Virus record (IMG/VR): IMGVR_UViG_3300047171_000109 | Location: 1 to 49,365 of that record | Reading direction: 5' to 3' (one strand) | Origin: a virus | Length of the DNA: 49,365 bases | In this document: positions 33,105-40,270 of the stretch, piece after piece | How positions within the stretch are numbered: the first letter of the stretch is position 1 | How the letters are laid out: the number at the start of each line of letters is the position of its first letter | Translations under genes and position numbers: made by a program | The notes under the pieces: model-generated | The model's database searches: none | What the model was told of the DNA's origin: nothing | What the model saw: the letters and a program-made list of their open reading frames with translations, nothing else

Positions 33105-33399
33105 GATTTCCCCCGATTTGAGCAATATCAACGCTGTTACCTGCGTTACCTAAAGTGTTACCTGAGGCGGCCAAATAACCCCTTATTATATCTATCTCTT
33201 TTCTAAGAAGGTAACAGGTAACGATGGTAACGCCTGTTTATGCCTATAGAACCGATGTGCGGCGGTGCGCTTTATGCGGTAGGAGACATGACGTTACCTA
33301 CGTTACCCGCGTTACCTCATTGATTTCATTGGGCCACACCGTTACCTCAGGTGTTACCTGCGTTACCACGCCGCAAGCGGCTGGAAACGCTGCATTATC
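33105..33399. other. Non-coding iteron-like control region
   Basis: No gene is seen in these 295 bases. They hold the hexamer cluster described separately and a strongly AT-rich centre (33170-33210). The stretch separates the helicase stop from the late-regulator gene and may hold an origin or a complex promoter. Confidence 0.7.
33136..33367. repeat. Cluster of twelve GTTACC/GGTAAC hexamers
   Basis: Plus-strand GTTACC occurs at 33136, 33145, 33157, 33293, 33302, 33311, 33341, 33353 and 33362; the inverse GGTAAC at 33210, 33217 and 33226. Seven of the plus copies read GTTACCT. Spacing between neighbours is 9, 12, 9, 9, 12 and 9 bases within groups, and 7 and 9 for the inverted trio. Groups flank an AT-rich segment (33170-33210, including CCTTATTATATCTATC). 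Chance clustering at this density is not credible. It looks like binding sites for a protein, as in phage or plasmid origins with iterons and a melting region. Confidence 0.9.
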
Positions 33400-35349
33400 C
33401 TACCATGGCGGTTTCTCAAACTCGCTGGCGGGCATTGGTTTTTCCTCCAAACCCAGATCGGCTGCACTCACCCAAATTGCACGTGTGGGCAGCGCGCCGA
33501 TCTTCATTGTCTTGCCAGAGGTGCGGCTGCTGGGCAGTTCAAGAAGGCCGGCATGCCAGCGCATCCCTTCCCACTCGCTGCCGTTGAACAGCGCCTTCAG
33601 CTCCTTGTTCGAATTCGCGAACCATACGCCGGCGGGCATGGCTTGGTCGGCCACGAGGTCGGAGTCGCCCGCGGCGCGCGCGGCCGTGCGCGCGGCCTGC
33701 ATGGCCTCGGCCGTGGACACGGTTTTAATGCCGTGCGCGGCCAGCACGCGGCGCGCGCGATCGGCGCCGATATTGGCCACGCGAGCCGCGCCATCGCGAC
33801 CGATGCGCCGCTCCATTTCGGCGTCGGTCTCGCCGGCGTGCAGGCAGATATCCATCAGGCTGGCCACCGGTTCGCGATCGGTGCTGCGATCCATCTGCAG
33901 GGCCGTGCTGAGCAGAAACTGCACCAGGCGGCGCGCGCTGCCTTCCTCGGCCACCATGTCGGCGGTGCGCACCAGCTTATCCAGCCCGGCCACGCCCGCG
34001 CGCGCATCCAGCACGTTCGGCACGCCTTCCTCGGTGAGGATCCACCAGCCGGCCAGGATGGCGCCGAACTGGTCCATCTCGCGTGGCTTGCAGCCGATGC
34101 GGCCGAGCTGATCGCGAAACGCCGCCAGGCTGGCGCCATATCTTTCGAAGGATGACAGGGCGCGGGACCAGAGTTTTGGCCCCGAGCGACGCATGCCCTC
34201 GGCCAGTTTTTCGTGGGCCACGGTGTGATCGGCGCCATCCTCCGGCGCCCGGAGTTTTATCAGCACCACGCGGCCCAGATGCGTATCCTTCATTTCCGGA
34301 TGGTGCGTCGCGGCGAAGAAAAAACTGCTGGCGATTTCGATCGCGCGCGATTTGCCGTCCGGGCTGCCGCGCGTGCCCTGCGTGCCGGTGCCGCCCGAGG
34401 CCGTCAGCACCATGTTCATCACCGATTCGGCCAGGCGCTTGTCCCGCGCCTCATCGTTTTCGTCGATAAACACGGGCATGGCGATGCCGGAAACGTCGCC
34501 CTCGATGCCCGCCTTGCTCGCATCGTTCTTGTACAGGTTCAGTGGGCAGCAGGCGACAAGCACCTGCATCAGCGCCGATTTGCCGCAGCCGCCCGGCCCG
34601 AAAATGAAGGCCGACGGGCGCCAATGCGCGGCCGCGCCCAGATAGGCCGTGCCCAGCACACCGATCACGGCGATCGCGCCGCCCTCTGCCGCGAAGCGGA
34701 ACAGCGATTGCAAATTTTGCTGCAGCGCGCGGCCAACCGAGGCATCGCATGGCGTATCCGGCCGGGGCTCGGGGGGCGCGGCGGCCCAGATCATGTTGCC
34801 GTCGCGAAACCCGGCTTTCTGCCACCCCGCGCCCACGCGCACCACGTCGCCGCAATGCACTGCGAGATCGGTTTGCCCATGCGGCCACACGCCGGGGCGG
34901 CGCACGCGCATGTGCTTGCCGAACATGCCGGCGGCAAAGCACTGGCTGCCGAGGTAGTTGGCCGCCGCATTGATGGTGAAATCAACCGTTACGTCCTGCG
35001 TCAGGATCTGGCCGTTATCGTCCCGGCGCGGTTTGCCGGCTTCATCGAGCACGGGCACGGTTTGTTTTTTCGGAAAATGCGCGCGCAGCCAGGAATCGTC
35101 GTGGCCGAACAGGTTCAGCAGATCGTGCCGGCTGCCGAGCTGCTTGGCGGTAAGCTCCCGTTTCTGGCCGATGCAGTCGGTGAACACCAGGCGGCCATCG
35201 ATATGGCCGAGCGCGTGCACCGGGCACGCCCTATCCGCATCGTCCGCCGGCGGTTCGGGCGGTTTTTTGCCTTTGCCGCCGTCGATCAAGGCAAACGCCC
35301 GATCGGCGCCCGCGATGGCCTGACGCACTTTGTCTTCGCCGGTCGGCAC
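33400..35349 (-). CDS. Phage helicase/primase-like ATPase (DUF927/D5-related)
   Basis: A GTG at 35349 overlapping the preceding stop by one base gives 649 residues. Walker A FGPGGCGKSAL lies at about residues 250-259 and Walker B FIDEND at about 294-299, followed by GGTGTQGTRGSPDGKS and a long helical C-terminus. DUF927/D5-like proteins of this size are replicative helicases in phages and plasmids. The frame before 35349 overlaps another gene and begins with no signal. The gene sits in the early leftward operon with a Toprim primase, and ends just before the iteron cluster, so it is a likely user of that site. Confidence 0.78.
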   Translation of the reverse strand: MPTGEDKVRQAIAGADRAFALIDGGKGKKPPEPPADDADRACPVHALGHIDGRLVFTDCIGQKRELTAKQLGSRHDLLNLFGHDDSWLRAHFPKKQTVPVLDEAGKPRRDDNGQILTQDVTVDFTINAAANYLGSQCFAAGMFGKHMRVRRPGVWPHGQTDLAVHCGDVVRVGAGWQKAGFRDGNMIWAAAPPEPRPDTPCDASVGRALQQNLQSLFRFAAEGGAIAVIGVLGTAYLGAAAHWRPSAFIFGPGGCGKSALMQVLVACCPLNLYKNDASKAGIEGDVSGIAMPVFIDENDEARDKRLAESVMNMVLTASGGTGTQGTRGSPDGKSRAIEIASSFFFAATHHPEMKDTHLGRVVLIKLRAPEDGADHTVAHEKLAEGMRRSGPKLWSRALSSFERYGASLAAFRDQLGRIGCKPREMDQFGAILAGWWILTEEGVPNVLDARAGVAGLDKLVRTADMVAEEGSARRLVQFLLSTALQMDRSTDREPVASLMDICLHAGETDAEMERRIGRDGAARVANIGADRARRVLAAHGIKTVSTAEAMQAARTAARAAGDSDLVADQAMPAGVWFANSNKELKALFNGSEWEGMRWHAGLLELPSSRTSGKTMKIGALPTRAIWVSAADLGLEEKPMPASEFEKPPW

Positions 35350-35843
35350 TACGAAAGCTCGAAGAATTGGCAGGGTTTTTCGCAGACGGGTCGCTGCAAA
35401 AGAGCCACTAAATCGAACGGGGAAACACAGATCGCCGAGCAAAGGAGATACATCAGCTCTGGCTCGAAACCGCGATCGTCGAGCAAAACAAATACGTCCT
35501 TACCCTGTCCGGCGGCATAACCCGCCTCGAGATGAGCCGAGCGGCCGCATGGCAGCAGTAATACGCACGTATCGCACCAATCCAGAGCGGTTTTGTCCGA
35601 CAAAAAACCCCGTTGCGCAACAGCGTTGGTCGTTATCGACCGTGCGAACTGCGCAGCCGACCACACTTGATAATGTTCGGACACTTCTCGCCAGGCAAAC
35701 CCATGCTCCCCCTCGCTGGGATTGCGGAAATCGTAAACGTCGTGGCCGGCGTTCCGGATAATTTCACAAAGAGTGGGCTGATCCTCATTCCGCCAGCTAG
35801 ATGCCACATAAACTCGCCGACGTTTAAGAACCGATTTGCTCAT
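35349..35843 (-). CDS. Nucleoside 2-deoxyribosyltransferase-like protein
   Basis: The ATG at 35843 (overlapping the Toprim stop) gives 164 residues. RRVYVASSWRNEDQPTLCEI, VYDFRNPSEGEHGF and DWCDTCVLLLPCGRSAHLEA followed by GYAAGQGKDVFVLLDD match nucleoside 2-deoxyribosyltransferase-like folds. The Glu in SAHLEAGYA corresponds to the catalytic position of this superfamily. Reactions include base exchange in nucleosides; some relatives process nucleotide signals. Its position between primase and helicase suggests nucleotide supply or metabolism in phage replication. Confidence 0.7.
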   Translation of the reverse strand: MSKSVLKRRRVYVASSWRNEDQPTLCEIIRNAGHDVYDFRNPSEGEHGFAWREVSEHYQVWSAAQFARSITTNAVAQRGFLSDKTALDWCDTCVLLLPCGRSAHLEAGYAAGQGKDVFVLLDDRGFEPELMYLLCSAICVSPFDLVALLQRPVCEKPCQFFELS

Positions 35844-36895
35844 TGCACCCTCAGACAATCGTTAAAATCTTTGCCGATCGGTGCGCGGGCGACGCGCACG
35901 TCGGGCACCGATCCGGCGAAGTGGTTGATGGCGCGCTGCAGGCCGATCGCCGCACCCGCATTCTCGCCGTCGTTGTCGCCCAGCAGCAGCACGCGGCCGA
36001 TCTGCGGCGGCAACGCCACGCTCGCCATGTTCGCCAGCGACACGCCGCACAGCACGCGCAGTTCAGGGCAGGCGATGGCGACCGACAGGCAGGTTTCGAT
36101 CCCCTCCCCGATCACCACCAGCTCGCCCGGCGGCGCATCCTTCAGCGACTTGCCGGAGGCGCCGCGCCACAGGCGAATGGTGCCGCCACGCGGCCGGCCG
36201 AGCGTTTTCTTGGCATCCTTCAGCGCGGCCTTGCCCCACGCCCCGCCCTGCTGCGCGAGATAGGTGCGGTGCACCGCATTCGTGCGGCCATCCATGCAGG
36301 TGATCGCGCCCAGCAGCGCCGGCAGGTCGGCCCCCGCCTCCGCGCAAAAACAGGCCGGATGGAAGCGCAGCGAGCGCGGCTGGCGGCCGAGACGCGACAG
36401 ATCGATGCCTCGCCCGCGCAGATAGGCGTCGGCCGGCGTGCCAGCCAGGCCGGCGCGGGCTTCGGCGAACCAGCGCAGGGCAGAGGCGCGGCGCTTGGCC
36501 TCATCGGCCTCGGCGGCCTTCTGCGCCCGTTCCGGCACGTGGGCGGCGACCGGCGCGGGCACGGCGCCGGTGCCCAGGCCAAGCCAGCGCAGCGACCAGG
36601 CATAAGCCGCCTTGCGATCACCGCGATAGAGCACGGCCGCCACCAGATCGAGCGCGTCGCCCGACTCGCCGGTGGAAAAATCGGCCCACACGCCGGCCTT
36701 CTCGCCCCGCAGATGCACGCGACAGGATCCGTTCTTGTTCGGCGCCGCGCCATGCACGCCGGCCACGCACCATTCCTGCCCACCCGGCCGATCGAGCCGG
36801 CCGTTGGGCAAAATTTCCCGCACCAGGTCGCGCACGCGGCCGGCCAGCCTGCGACTGACGTCTTCGGCATCGATGCGCGGCGCCATGCTGCCCAT
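35840..36895 (-). CDS. Toprim-domain primase
   Basis: The ATG at 36895 overlaps the GcrA stop by one base and gives 351 residues. The N-terminal part has ACVAGVHGAAPNK-like text and VWADFSTGESGDALDLVAAV, a phage primase mark. The Toprim fold follows with GELVVIGEGIETCLS (Glu264) and LLLGDNDGENAGAAIG (Asp cluster 306-309). No N-terminal zinc cysteines are seen. It should make primers for leading or lagging strand synthesis together with the helicase. The start at 36946 would read into GcrA and is rejected. Confidence 0.85.
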   Translation of the reverse strand: MGSMAPRIDAEDVSRRLAGRVRDLVREILPNGRLDRPGGQEWCVAGVHGAAPNKNGSCRVHLRGEKAGVWADFSTGESGDALDLVAAVLYRGDRKAAYAWSLRWLGLGTGAVPAPVAAHVPERAQKAAEADEAKRRASALRWFAEARAGLAGTPADAYLRGRGIDLSRLGRQPRSLRFHPACFCAEAGADLPALLGAITCMDGRTNAVHRTYLAQQGGAWGKAALKDAKKTLGRPRGGTIRLWRGASGKSLKDAPPGELVVIGEGIETCLSVAIACPELRVLCGVSLANMASVALPPQIGRVLLLGDNDGENAGAAIGLQRAINHFAGSVPDVRVARAPIGKDFNDCLRVQ

Positions 36896-37389
36896 CAGGC
36901 GCGCCGCCGCACGGTGATCCAGGCCCGCCGCTGATGTTCCGCGCAATAGGGCTTCAGTTTTTCGGCCGGCGCGCTGCAGAACCGAAAACTTGGCGAACCG
37001 GGATCGCCTTCCGGCCAGCAGCAGGCGCGGTCGGGCGGCGGCTTTAAGGCAACCGGGACGAGGATTTTCGGCGGCGCAGCCGCGGGCGCTGCAACCGGCA
37101 GCGCTTTCGATTGCAGCTGTTCCTTCGCGGGCGCTTTCGAATGCGGCTGTTCTTTCGGAGGCGCTGCGATCGAGGGCGGTGGTGCAATCGTGGTTTGGCC
37201 GGCGCGCACGCGGCTACGGCGCCCCGGCACGCGCGGCACGAGCGATTTGATATTGAGCCGATGAACTTTGCCGGCAACTGCATTCGGTGAAATGCCCATA
37301 CGCGCGGCGATGGCATCGAAACGTGCCCCCCCCTCACGCAACGCCCTCAGCTCTGCAATGCGCGCCTCCGTCCATTCTGCGTCAGGCAT
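36895..37389 (-). CDS. gcrA: GcrA-family cell-cycle regulator, phage-encoded
   Basis: A 164-residue protein: WTEARIAELRALREGGARFD, then AIAARMGISPNAVAGKVHRL (helix-turn-helix), a Pro/Ala/Lys-rich linker (45-120) and the C-terminal RACCWPEGDPGSPSFRFCSA followed by KLKPYCAEHQRRAW. That is the complete GcrA architecture. GcrA binds sigma70 holoenzyme and acts at GANTC sites methylated by CcrM to control cell-cycle genes in alphaproteobacteria (established). A phage copy could redirect host or phage promoters at methylated GANTC. It lies between a triple-HTH protein and the primase. Confidence 0.87.
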   Translation of the reverse strand: MPDAEWTEARIAELRALREGGARFDAIAARMGISPNAVAGKVHRLNIKSLVPRVPGRRSRVRAGQTTIAPPPSIAAPPKEQPHSKAPAKEQLQSKALPVAAPAAAPPKILVPVALKPPPDRACCWPEGDPGSPSFRFCSAPAEKLKPYCAEHQRRAWITVRRRA

Positions 37390-38593
37390 GTGCACGCTCC
37401 AACGGCCTTTTGCCGGCGAGTTTCAGCGCGCGGTTGCGCCGCATGCGTGCCTGATTTTCCTCCATCTCCGCGCGGCGCGCGGTTTCCGCGGCATCGACGA
37501 TTTCGCGTATGGCGGCCGCTTCCGCCGGCGTCGGCGTGTGGGTGGTAACGACCGCGATTGCCGGCGGGCAGAGCGTTACGCCCTTTTGCGCGATATGCGC
37601 GGCGATCGCCGCGGCCTCGGCCGCGCGTTTTCGCTCAGCCGGCGTCGGGATGCGCGGCGGCGGCGCAGCGGCACTTTGCGGCGGCTGATACGCCGCTAGC
37701 TTTGGCGGCGCGCCCTTGGCCGGAACCGGCGTTTTGCGCGCGGCCGGCGCGCCGGTTTTCGCAGGCGCAGGCGCGGCCGCGGGCGGCGCTGCGGGCGGCT
37801 GTTCGTCAAGCCCCAGCTCTGCGCCCCAGGCGCACATCCGCGCCAGCGTAAGCCGAGGGCCGGCCTGCATGTTCAGCAAGGCGAGAATACCTGCGCGCGG
37901 TTTGTCGGCGCGCCAGGTGGCGCGCAAAATCGCCTCGCGCGCCTTCGTGCGCAGCTCGGCATTGTCCGCTGCCGGCGCGGCGCGGCCGTTGAACCCAGGC
38001 GGTCGCTTCAGGCCAAGATCATAGGCCATGATACTCAAATCGTCGCCGCACAGCTTGCGGCCAGGCAACGCATTCAGCAGCGGCAGCAGATCCACGTTCA
38101 GCATGCCCGCGGGATAGTGCTCGCGCAGCAGCGCGTCGCGCTCGGCCGAGCGGCGGCGCGCCATCGATACGGGCTGCCCCGGCCCCGCGTCTCGCTGCGC
38201 GTCGTGATACCGCTTGGTGGCTGCCGCCTTGAAACCTGGCGGCCGCTTCAATCCCGCGACATTCGCGGCCCGCGCCACATGCTTCAGCTCGAAAGGCGGC
38301 CCGGGCAGCGCGTTGATCAGCGGCAAAATCTCGGCGGCCGGCGTGCCGGCCGGATAATGCTCGCGCAGCACATCGATGCGCGCGGCCGAGTATTTCGGCG
38401 AAAGCGACGACGGCACAGGCTTTGCCGCTGGCGCCGGCACGGCTTTCAGAGGCACCGCCGGATTTGGAGGCAGCGGCGCGATGCACGCGATCAGACGCTC
38501 GACGTCGGCGGCGAGATTACGCAGCGAGGCGACGATACGCTGGCAGACCGGGCCGACATCGGCCTCATGCGGCATCTGAAAAATGCCGGGCAT
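37382..38593 (-). CDS. Protein with three tandem GcrA-like helix-turn-helix repeats
   Basis: An ATG at 38593 overlapping the upstream stop by one base gives 403 residues. Three similar units occur at about 69-121, 147-201 and 216-266. The first two share ...LREHYPAG....(I/L)LPL(I/L)NALPG and end GLKRPPGF; the third has AGILALLNMQAG.RLTLARM. Each looks like a Myb/GcrA-type HTH that would read a DNA half-site. The C-terminal 130 residues are Ala/Pro-rich and basic. Three DNA-binding units in one chain suggest binding to repeated sites, such as the GTTACC cluster (speculative). No known family was recognised. Confidence 0.58.
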   Translation of the reverse strand: MPGIFQMPHEADVGPVCQRIVASLRNLAADVERLIACIAPLPPNPAVPLKAVPAPAAKPVPSSLSPKYSAARIDVLREHYPAGTPAAEILPLINALPGPPFELKHVARAANVAGLKRPPGFKAAATKRYHDAQRDAGPGQPVSMARRRSAERDALLREHYPAGMLNVDLLPLLNALPGRKLCGDDLSIMAYDLGLKRPPGFNGRAAPAADNAELRTKAREAILRATWRADKPRAGILALLNMQAGPRLTLARMCAWGAELGLDEQPPAAPPAAAPAPAKTGAPAARKTPVPAKGAPPKLAAYQPPQSAAAPPPRIPTPAERKRAAEAAAIAAHIAQKGVTLCPPAIAVVTTHTPTPAEAAAIREIVDAAETARRAEMEENQARMRRNRALKLAGKRPLERAHA

Positions 38594-39102
38594 CACGCGC
38601 CGTCCAGTCGATGCGGCAGCATCTTGCCGGTGGCGCGGATCAGGATCGAGCGGCCGTGAAACGACTTTGTGCGCGAAATATAGCCGAGCTTTTCAAGCTT
38701 GCCGAGCATCGGCGGAATTTTCAGATAAAGCCCATCGATCTGGGCCGCGATTTCCTCGTTGCTCGGCGCGAAATCATAATCTTCCGCCCAGCGCAGCAAC
38801 GCGGCGTAAAGCCGCCCGTGCGTGGTGCCGGCCAGGTCGGTGGGAAGCTTTGGGTCGGCTGGCAAGTCAGGCGGCGGCGAGTCCCGATGCCGCCGCACCG
38901 CGCAGCGCGGAATGCCCAGATGCCCGCACATCATCCGCCAACTCAACCGGCCGGTATCGGGATTGATCAAGCCCCGCGCGTGGGTAAATCCGCCGCTCAC
39001 ACGAACTTGCGTGGACAGCATCTCCGCAACCTCGGCACTTACAACGGCCACGCCGCGTTTGCGGGGCGTGGCGCTGGCGGGGCGGATTTCCTGTGGCTGC
39101 AT
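38593..39102 (-). CDS. Winged-helix DNA-binding protein
   Basis: ATG 39102 with GGAGG Shine-Dalgarno gives 169 residues. The C-terminal section FAPSNEEIAAQIDGLYLKIP and MLGKLEKLGYISRT has the pattern of a winged helix, and the protein ends KMLPHRLDGA. It could regulate replication or act as a replication initiator adaptor (DnaA/O-type), which is an inference from its place before the primase and helicase genes. It follows the CII-type gene. Confidence 0.55.
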   Translation of the reverse strand: MQPQEIRPASATPRKRGVAVVSAEVAEMLSTQVRVSGGFTHARGLINPDTGRLSWRMMCGHLGIPRCAVRRHRDSPPPDLPADPKLPTDLAGTTHGRLYAALLRWAEDYDFAPSNEEIAAQIDGLYLKIPPMLGKLEKLGYISRTKSFHGRSILIRATGKMLPHRLDGA

Positions 39103-39130
39103 CGGGCGATCCTCCATTCCTTCGCACGAA

Positions 39131-39177
39131 ACCCCGGTGCCGTTTGCCGCCAAGCATCAGCGGCACCGGGGTTTTTT
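39131..39177 (+). terminator. Strong hairpin with T-run on the plus strand
   Basis: ACCCCGGTGCCG (39131-39142) pairs perfectly with CGGCACCGGGGT (39161-39172) around an 18-base loop, and six T follow on the plus strand (39172-39177). On the minus strand only TTT follows, so it is primarily a terminator of rightward transcripts although all genes around it are leftward. It may protect the leftward operon or act as an attenuator between CII and the winged-helix gene. Confidence 0.7.
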
Positions 39178-39669
39178 CTAAGACGCGTTATCCTGTCGGC
39201 GTTTTTGCGGGCCGCGCTGCGCCAGGCCGCGGTTCTGCAGCACGCCGAGCGCCAGGCCGACGGCATTGCTCAAATCACACAAATCGCCGATCAGCAGGTC
39301 GGTTTCGGCGAGCGTCAGGCCGCCGCCAAGCGCCGTGAGCGCATCGCTCAGCGTTTTGCCGCAATCCTTCGCCACCTCGGCCAAAGCGCGGGCAACATCG
39401 CCCTCGCCCAGCTCCATCGGTAGCAGCACGAACCCTTGCAGCCGCGCCAACTCGCGCGTGATCAGCGGATCGTTGCCGCATAATTCCAGATCGAGCACAA
39501 CATCGGCCGGCATGAACCGATCCGGGCAATTCGCATTGCCATACTCGTTCAATTTCGAAGGCGCCACACGCGTGGCGGCCGAGCACGCTTCCTGCCCACC
39601 CAAGCCCCGTAGCAGCACTTTTGTTGCCGTTTTCAGCCCCGCACGGGCCAGATCGTCCGACGCGCGCAT
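39178..39669 (-). CDS. Phage regulatory protein CII (CP76-like)
   Basis: A 163-residue protein. GLKTATKVLLRGLGGQEACS, then ATRVAPSKLNEYGNA and FMPADVVLDLELCGNDPLIT are typical of the CP76/CII-type phage regulators that bind near early promoters and influence the lysis-lysogeny decision. Residues 25-90 hold the HTH-like body and the C-terminal tail is helical. It is the first gene of the leftward operon after the moron genes; the Cro-like gene lies 1.5 kb upstream on the same strand. Confidence 0.76.
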   Translation of the reverse strand: MRASDDLARAGLKTATKVLLRGLGGQEACSAATRVAPSKLNEYGNANCPDRFMPADVVLDLELCGNDPLITRELARLQGFVLLPMELGEGDVARALAEVAKDCGKTLSDALTALGGGLTLAETDLLIGDLCDLSNAVGLALGVLQNRGLAQRGPQKRRQDNAS

Positions 39670-39754
39670 CTAGCGGCACACGGCCGGAGCGGGCTTTTGC
39701 CACGCCCCGGCCCCGCCTACGCTGCGGCTGTGCAGACCAGCAGCGGAGAGGAAA

Positions 39755-40066
39755 ATGAGTGACGACCCAACGGGCGAACTACCCAAGCGCGTGGCATCGC
39801 TCGAGGCGAAGATTACCACGCTGGAAACCCGGATGATCGTAGCGAGCGGTACCGCGATCGCAGGCACGCTGCTTTCGCAGGCGCTTCTGGATCTGCTGGA
39901 ACGCGTGTTGCCGCCCGGCTTTCGCAACGAGATCATCGACGGTCTGCTTCTTGTGCTGGAAAACAACAGGGAAGGCCTTCCGGACGCGTCAAAAGCCGAT
40001 CTCGATTTTGCGCGAGCCAGGCTCCAAGCTCTGCTGCGACCTTATCCAACCAATGCGCCGGAGTAG
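39755..40066 (+). CDS. Small coiled-coil protein, moron-like
   Basis: A 103-residue protein with GGAGAGG before ATG 39755. VASLEAKITTLETRM at the N-terminus forms a short coiled coil, and VASGTAIAGTLLSQALLDLL is a hydrophobic helix that may enter the membrane. The gene runs rightward, opposite to CII and Cro, only 85 bases from the CII start. It probably is expressed in the lysogen with the next gene. Function unknown. Confidence 0.55.
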   Translation: MSDDPTGELPKRVASLEAKITTLETRMIVASGTAIAGTLLSQALLDLLERVLPPGFRNEIIDGLLLVLENNREGLPDASKADLDFARARLQALLRPYPTNAPE

Positions 40067-40242
40067 CGCCGCGCGGTGCGGGCGTTCTGCGCCACATGCC
40101 CGGCCGAAACCGTTTCTTGTGCCGCGTCATGCCGCCCCCAAAAGGACCGGGAATCCCATGACGCACCGCAACATGGGCGGCATTTTTGCGCCCACGGATC
40201 GTTGTGGGTGTGGCAATGGCGGCGGGAGGATGGCAGGGTAAC

Positions 40243-40257
40243 GCGAACGGCGTTCGC
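40243..40257. repeat. Dispersed palindrome GCGAACGGCGTTCGC upstream of the WYL-like gene
   Basis: A perfect copy lies 13 bases before the ATG at 40271. The position would suit an operator, but eight other places in the window carry the same motif, so a regulatory role cannot be claimed for this copy alone. Between 40067 and 40242 only a 27-codon ORF (40158-40241) was seen; it is not supported further. Confidence 0.75.
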
Positions 40258-40270
40258 GGGGGAGGCGGGG

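Noticed and set aside
33136-33367. Repeat cluster as a CRISPR array
   Set aside because: The units are only six to seven bases, occur on both strands and have irregular 7-12 base gaps; CRISPR repeats are 25-40 bases with regular spacers. No cas gene is present.
33224-34111. Open frame on the plus strand over the helicase gene
   Set aside because: It is antisense to a helicase with Walker motifs, starts in the repeat cluster and has an Ala/Arg/Ser-rich shadow composition.
40158-40241. 27-codon ORF upstream of the WYL-like gene
   Set aside because: Only a start and stop; no coupling, no Shine-Dalgarno of quality, no recognisable segment. It could be real but is unsupported.
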